Source: Ridgeia piscesae
Taxonomy: Eukaryota > Annelida > Polychaeta > Sabellida > Siboglinidae
Reading direction: 5' to 3'
Length of the DNA: 64,000 nt
Assembly: GCA_025642075.2 (NCBI GenBank)
Contig: JAODUO010000957.1
Coordinates: 1-64,000, forward strand
Part shown: piece by piece, positions 58,086-64,000 of the stretch
Layout of the letters: each line of letters starts with the position of its first letter
Numbering within the stretch: position 1 is the stretch's first letter
Notes under the pieces: model-generated
What the model was told of the DNA's origin: nothing
What the model saw: only the letters and a program-made list of their open reading frames with translations
Databases searched by the model: none
Program-made: the position numbers and the translations under genes

Positions 58086-59244
58086 CCGGGCAATATGGGA
58101 GAGTTAACGTTCCGCTGTTCGTCGCACCCACATTTTGCGCATTAGGGTAACAGTTTGTTGTGTATCGGCCAAATACACCAAAACACAACAACGCATGGTA
58201 TTTTGTTGTTGTTGACATCATAATTTTTTGATAAATACGGATTATCTCGTTTTACCCGCCAAAATTCCCATTTTACCAGCATATACTGGTAAAATGGGAT
58301 TTTGATCCGGGATATATGGGATGCATATTTAGTTGTGTCATTCGCTAATGTGACGTGGTCCCACTGTCCCACATATTCAGAATAGGTATTTTAAGTAACT
58401 GATATATTAAAACTAGTAAACTACAAAAAGAATAGCCAAGGTATACGATATGGTAAGGTCGTATAAGCAAAACGTCATACTTCTTTGTGAATTTGACTGC
58501 TGTACCTTGGGCGGATTACTATTCCTGTATAATTATGTAATCCATAGACCTCACATCTTTACGTAACTTAGTGAGCTACTAGTTGAATTAAGCGATCTAC
58601 AGACACAGGCATATTGTCAAAATAAATTGCATTTTAATGTTTTTCAATGAAAATACAAAAACAAGACGGCATAACATGGACAACTGTTGCAAACCAGTGG
58701 ACATTAAACAGTTCCGTGTCCTGTGGACATTTAGCAAAGGTCACACATAAAATAGTCAAAGTGCATAGGTATCCTATGGTGTGTAACCATTATTCAAAGA
58801 CGTTACATATTTGAAACTTCCGTTGGTTATTAAACAGATATCATGTCTGGGCAAAACGTGATGATCCCATTTTGCCCGCATTAGTATATCCCCTTTTACC
58901 CGGAATAGGCCTGGTTTAATATAACTGTGATACATTAATCATCGCTCACTTTCACGAAAAACTATTTTACGCTGAAACACTCATACATTAATACTACATC
59001 CTCACGACATTAGAAGTTGAAATATGACAAGTTGTTACTTAGCAAACCTAGATGGATCGTCAAACAAACAATTTAGCAAGGGATCAAAGCTAAGGAGTAT
59101 TAACGATTGTTTCAATCAGCGCGACGAATTGCATACCAATTGGCTTGTATAGTAGTCAGCACATGCCGCTATGCTATTTGGAAGCGAAAATATGCTTTTT
59201 GGCAGCACTATTCTTTGCATATAGCGATTTCCCATATTACCCGG
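58086..59244. mobile_element. 1.16-kb TIR element candidate between microsatellites
   Basis: The left end CCCGGGCAATATGGGA and the right end TCCCATATTACCCGGG are 16-bp inverted repeats with one mismatch. Inside are further related motifs (CCCATTTTACCAG hairpin at 58266-58299, CCCATTTTGCCCG near 58867, CCCTTTTACCCGG near 58892). No transposase frame exists. Microsatellites start about 10 bp left and about 25 bp right of the ends. Target duplication not seen. Confidence 0.45.
58266..58299. repeat. Perfect 14-bp inverted repeat
   Basis: TCCCATTTTACCAG and its reverse complement around a 6-base CATATA loop. Confidence 0.85.
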
Positions 59245-59266
59245 GTATCCCGTTTTACCCGGTTTC

Positions 59267-59546
<280 letters not shown>

Positions 59547-59590
59547 CCTACGTATTTACGAAATACGTGAACACACGCACGCACACACGC

Positions 59591-59647
59591 CAGTGGCGTA
59601 GCCAGGATTTTGCATTGAGGGTCATCCGACAACCTAGCAAATTCGGC
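59591..59647. repeat. Extra hAT-like terminus next to the palindromic element
   Basis: CAGTGGCGTAGCCAGG at 59591 repeats the terminus found 57 bp downstream, so two left ends stand in tandem. Confidence 0.6.
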
Positions 59648-60019
59648 AGTGGCGTAGCCAGAGGGGGGGGGTGCAATTCCGGACAAAAATAGTATGATGG
59701 GGAACGGAGTACCAATAACTGGCTGCCTGATTCATAGTCACAAAGTACAGTGGATTTCAAGGATGCCTGTGTAAAATGTTCTTTCCCAGTCCTATCCTTT
59801 CGTAAAAAAATCATAATTAAAGTACGATTAAATTAGGAATTCTCCACTTCTGTCGGTGCCTGTAGCATAAGTGTTGACAGAGCAATGCCAATGTCGTTAT
59901 TCTCAATGTGCATGATGACTAATGACTATTAATGATCCAAAATAATAGTCGTCCGGTTATTATAGACTAGGGTCAAATTGCATTTTTTTATTATTTCCTT
60001 GGCATCACTGTCGTCAGGG

Positions 60020-60365
60020 GTGAGTTGACTATAATTTTCATTGTCTTTTTTCTTCCCCCCACTTTTCTCTTACTACGTTCTCTGTCAGCAGTCTCCAATT
60101 CCTTCTATCTATATTTTCCCATTCTTCTCCCACTTTTTCTATGTCATTATTAGTGCAATCCCCATCGCAGTTTCGGTCTTCCTCGCTTCCATTTCCCTTC
60201 CACTTTCTGGGCATCTGATCTCTGCCAGTTTTTCATCTGCCATTTTTCTGCATGACCAGCCCATCACAATTGTTTCTTAACACTTTCCTTCACTCCAACC
60301 TCCATTCTCATTTCTCTTGTTGTTTCTCTGTTAGTGCCATCGTCTCTAGTGCATTCATGTATGCC
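60020..60365 (-). pseudogene. LINE-like reverse transcriptase tail (left arm)
   Basis: The reverse complement aligns with 60775-61216 (shared CAGATGCCCAGAAAGTGGA, GGAAGACCGA, GGAATTGGAGACTGCTGA). It has lost about 60 bp and carries several indels. The left copy is more broken than the right. Confidence 0.6.
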
Positions 60366-60774
60366 GGGGCAACACATGAGCTGAGCACATCTCTTCTACG
60401 TTTACGTGATATGCTAGCTCCCCTCGTCCCTTCGACTTTTCACCTAGCGTTTGCCCCGGCTGTAGTCCTCATTGTAACCAAAGTAATTAATCTAGTGGAT
60501 TTTGCTCTCGGAAAATGCTACTTCCTATCGTGAATTTATAAATTGTAACACGCAAATTATAGAATTACTGGTTGAACGCCAACGCCACATCATCTATGTT
60601 AAGGTAGGCATATTTAATTATTGTTTCATCAGAGGAAGTGATTACATGTTGGTATTTGTCATGGTCTTTGTCAATAGGTTTAGGAGAGTAGAGTGAGGAA
60701 TGTGGTGGTCGGCTATACGCTGATGTAATATAGGGGCTTTGAGTTGGTGCCTCTTTAACATGGCATACGTAAAT

Positions 60775-61216
60775 GCACTAGAGACGATGGCACTAACAGA
60801 GAAACAACAAGAGAAGGTCCAGGTTTGGTAAGAAGAATCGTGGGAGCTAAGAGAGCTGGTAAGAGAAGAATGGATGAATTGAGAGTGGAGTTTGGAGAGA
60901 AGGAAAGTTTTAAGAAGAAATTGGTGAGGAATAGGTTGAAATGGACTGGTCATGTGGAAAGCATGGGAGATGAATAGCTGGCAAAGAGAGCAGATGCCCA
61001 GAAAGTGGAGAGGAAAACGAGGCGAGGAAGACCGAGATTGCGATGGGGGATTGCGTAAAGAGATCTAGAAAGAGAGGGAGAAGAATGGAGAAAAAGAGCA
61101 ACGTATAAAAATGAATTGGAGACTGCTGATAGAGAACGTAATGACATAAAAGTGAGAGGAAGAAAAAAGACAATGGAAACGGAAACCCTTGACGACAGGA
61201 TGCCAAGAAAAGAATA
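60775..61216 (+). pseudogene. LINE-like reverse transcriptase C-terminal tail (right arm)
   Basis: Encodes GAKRAGKRRMDELRVEFGEK, LKWTGHVESMGDE, AKRADAQKVERKTRRGRPRL and a basic tail. The RLKWxGHVxRMxDE and GRPxLRW motifs are those of LINE reverse transcriptase C-termini. In-frame stops after GDE and after RWGIA show decay. It lies inside the right arm of the palindromic element. Confidence 0.7.
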
Positions 61217-61566
61217 ACAATAAAATGTAATTTGACCCTAGTCTAGTTACCGGACAAGTATTATTTGTAATCGTTTATAGTCATTAACCATCACGAACAT
61301 TGAGAACGATGAGAGTTTCGTTGCCTGTCACCTCGTGGGCAGCAGCCAGCGACAGAAGTGGAGAATTTCTAGCTTATTCCTATTTGCATGATGAAACATG
61401 TCTTTGCAAAAGGGTAGGACTGGGAAGAAAAGTCTCACACAGACATCCTTATACCCTATGTATTTTGTGACTCCATGAATCAGCCAGCCAGTTATTGGTC
61501 CTCCGTTCCCCACCATCCTAATTTTGGGGGATTGGGGCATGCCCCCCCCCCTCTGGCTATGCCACT

Positions 61567-62980
61567 GATGCACACAAGCCCGCATGCGCGCACAAAAGGC
61601 CCACGGTAACGACAAGATGCAAAGAATCGACAGTCACGGCTACGCCCTAAGGGCTAACATGGAAGTTACGGCTGTTCCACTGGTGGTAGCGTTTTAAAGA
61701 CCCTGGTGTCATTCCACCAACGCTGCCTTTGGAAGATGCTTCGGCAAGACACGGGAACCGCGCTGACGTCAGCATCCTACCTGGCCTGAAGTACAATATC
61801 CCACCAGGAGGCGAGACAGTACGGGAACAAACCGCGCGCCGACTTCAACATTTTAACTTGGGGCAGCGTCGATGCAACTAATACCCAGAATCAATTTCGC
61901 ATGACTAGCCACTGCACCAACATGTCCGAATACGGCGGTCACCCAGACAAGTCCATGTTCCCCAGTTAAGGGCCGATCAAGGAAGGAACGACGACCACTG
62001 GAAGCGCTTCACTTTCATCTGTCCGATCTTGGCTCCTCTCCGATGACCTTGCAATAACGTAGAGTCAACGGGAAAACCAAACGGCAAAGAGAAAGCTGAC
62101 AAGAGAAGGCGAGGAACCGAGACCAACTAGCCTCACTTCCATCTGGAGTCACTTGCACCACAGTCCTAAGTTCTGCATCTCAAACGCTTCAAAACCAAAA
62201 TCGACCCAGACGGATGTCTTCCTCATTCCTACAAATTCCGATTAGTCTGTAACCAATGTCGTTGTCTGTGATGTCACTAAATTTCGTTTCCGCAGAAACT
62301 GGCAGCGTTACGCGAAATAATAGCTGTTGATTAAAAAAATTGGAGATTTAAAATAATTATTAGTGATTCTACCCATTATCCTATTGTTATATTACTTTTG
62401 TATGAGACATTCCGGTATATTTATTTGCTTCTGATTAATATTTATACCAACCAGTTTTACCATGCAATGGACACACGTAGTCTAATGTGCTCATGTGTGT
62501 AATTATTGCTAAAATAAACTGCAAACAATTTCCACAATGAGAGTAATTACAGTATTATTAACCACAGGGCTATACTACGGAAAGTGCGGATTGCGTGGCT
62601 GGCAGTCGTTTTTGTAATTATCTTGGAGAATTTAATCCGATTAAACCACGACGCACACTAATTAAATGACTCAGCAATTGTGCGCATTTTAGTGGAAGTT
62701 GCTGTTTGTTCAGGCATGCGTATAAGATTACCGAATCTGTATTACTACTTTTATTTGGTTGTTTTAGAGCTTGCTGACTTTGTTAACGATTCTTATCGTC
62801 CACGATGGATACGCCCCAAATACTCGCCACCACATTGGTAAACAATCTCGCTGACACACTGAGTAAAACGTATCACGTGATTGTCAACTAATTACTCGCT
62901 GTGCCTCCTTGTTTCTGGACACAGTTGGTTGTCGCGTTCTGTTTACGTTCTCATATTCGTGTGTGCCTCGCGTTTCACAC
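61567..62980. other. No gene recognised
   Basis: The stretch 61600-62250 is GC-richer and has the look of decayed coding sequence, but every frame is broken and no motif is recognised. 62280-62980 is AT-rich. Confidence 0.35.
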
Positions 62981-63300
62981 TATTCCCGATTTCCGCCACC
63001 TTTACATGTCAACCCACGACCGAGAGGCGGACCCGTCATAACCGCCGGCGCTGTATTTGATGCTTTCCGGATCGCACTAATCAACGTGGACCAACACCGG
63101 TCGTGCATTATGCATGGCCGACGGCAGTCTATGTGGGTGCGGTCGATGTGGGACGGCCACGCCACCGTGAAGGCGGTCACGCTAATCCCGATCGCCTGTA
63201 CAGATGCAAACTAAAGGTTTATCGATACCCGGCGTTGTCGATAATTGTTTCTATGCGGGAGGTAAACGGAGCGCGTTGTTTACGCGATGTCCTGCAAAAT
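62981..63300. other. CpG-containing GC-rich patch
   Basis: Locally GC- and CpG-rich with open frames on both strands (62909-63214 plus, 62980-63180 minus) and no recognised domain. It could be a promoter or a first exon of a gene beyond the window. Confidence 0.25.
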
Positions 63301-63540
63301 ATAAGGTAGTTCGCGTGAGCTGGATATATGTCGCAATGCCGCAATTGACCACAAAGCGACCTCCCATGTGACGTGATAAAAACAGCTGTCAACAGTACAC
63401 CGTTGGGATATTTTATTTGTATTTAACAGTTTGTTCTGTTTCTAACAGCGGTTCGTATGCAATTAGCATTTGTTTAAGATGACACCCGCAAGATGGCAAT
63501 ACTAGTACTTCTGATCAGTCCAAGCAAATGTTTTTTAAAT

Positions 63541-63919
63541 ACTGTGTATGCATGCATGCATGCATGCATGTATGTATGCATGTATGTATGTATGTATGTA
63601 TGTATGTATGCATGTATGTATGTATGTATGTATGTATGTATGTATGTATGTATGTATGTATGTATGTATGTATGTATGTATGTATGTATGTATGTATGTA
63701 TGTATGTATGTATGTATGTATGAATGTATGTATGTATGTATGTGGGTATGTATGAATGCATGCATGCATGCATGTATGTATGTATGTATGTATGTATGTA
63801 TGTATGTATGTATGTATGCATGCATGCATGATGTATGTATGTATGTAGTAGTATGTATGTATGTATGTATGTATGTATGAATGCATGCATGCATGTATGT
63901 ATGTATGTATGTATGTATG

Positions 63920-63955
<36 letters not shown>
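63541..63955. repeat. (GTAT)n/(GCAT)n tetranucleotide block and (AT)n
   Basis: About 380 bp of ATGT units with patches of ATGC, ending in a short TA run. Confidence 0.97.
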
Positions 63956-63957
<2 letters not shown>

Positions 63958-64000
63958 ATGTAATATATATACATGTTTATATATAATTATAAATATAATT

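Larger units (their letters stand above)
59648..61566. mobile_element. 1.9-kb palindromic element with hAT-like ends
   Basis: The left end CAGTGGCGTAGCCAGAGGGG at 59648 is mirrored by a right end finishing CTGGCTATGCCACTG at 61566. The arms 59648-60370 and 60760-61566 are diverged reverse complements along their length, with a gap of about 60 bp in the left arm. The central 390 bp is unique. The CAGTGGCGTAGCC terminus is common in hAT transposons. No transposase is present. Both arms carry a decayed LINE reverse-transcriptase tail. An exact target duplication was not found. Confidence 0.7.

Overview
The window looks like nuclear DNA of a marine-type invertebrate metazoan. It is AT-rich, has spliced genes with long introns, abundant (CA)n, (AT)n and tetranucleotide microsatellites, decayed LINE and Ty3/Gypsy elements and a tRNA-derived SINE. 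No bacterial or phage organisation is present. I cannot name the species from sequence alone; a lophotrochozoan such as a mollusc is a guess, not a result.

One real protein-coding gene dominates. It is a ZNF385-type zinc-finger gene on the minus strand, with coding start at 51234 and last recognised exon ending at 16817. Five exons (51234-50938, 42258-41853, 24178-22760, 21472-21389, 16971-16817) join with correct splice signals and matching phases into 787 codons. They carry three complete U1-like C2H2 fingers and the first half (CxxC) of a fourth. The exon with the rest of finger 4 and the C-terminus was not found. The long linker in the 1.4-kb exon makes the protein much longer than vertebrate ZNF385 proteins.

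Region 1-10 kb is a graveyard of mobile elements: two adjacent palindromes (1564-1656), a SINE (about 2176-2500), a LINE 3' end with an internal inversion (3221-3990), a Gypsy gag scrap (3992-4147), an ACGTGG-rich 124-bp tandem repeat (5702-6430) and a broken Ty3/Gypsy pol (6470-9655). Region 10-16.8 kb is mostly unannotated AT-rich DNA with a dead zinc-finger fragment, a TIR element (15385-15926) and a young RTE-type LINE fragment with a perfect 18-bp target-site duplication (16242-16647).

Region 16.8-51.2 kb is the ZNF385-like gene. Its introns hold microsatellites, a 40-bp minisatellite (17395-18380), a hAT-like MITE (22250-22557), a long near-perfect hairpin (35799-35943), a GGAC tetranucleotide block (39360-39873), a fresh 121-bp tandem duplication, a second SINE copy and a 48-bp minisatellite of about 27 units that is open on both strands.

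Region 51.3-64 kb is upstream DNA: a TATA-like promoter candidate, a 25-bp minisatellite, a short minus-strand ORF with promoter-like context near 57.3 kb, a TIR-bounded element wedged between microsatellites (58086-59244), and a 1.9-kb palindromic element with hAT-like ends carrying a LINE-derived coding tail in both arms (59648-61566). I see no convincing new biological system. The most interesting items are the unusual ZNF385 architecture, the palindromic LINE-carrying element, the inverted LINE and the hairpin elements.
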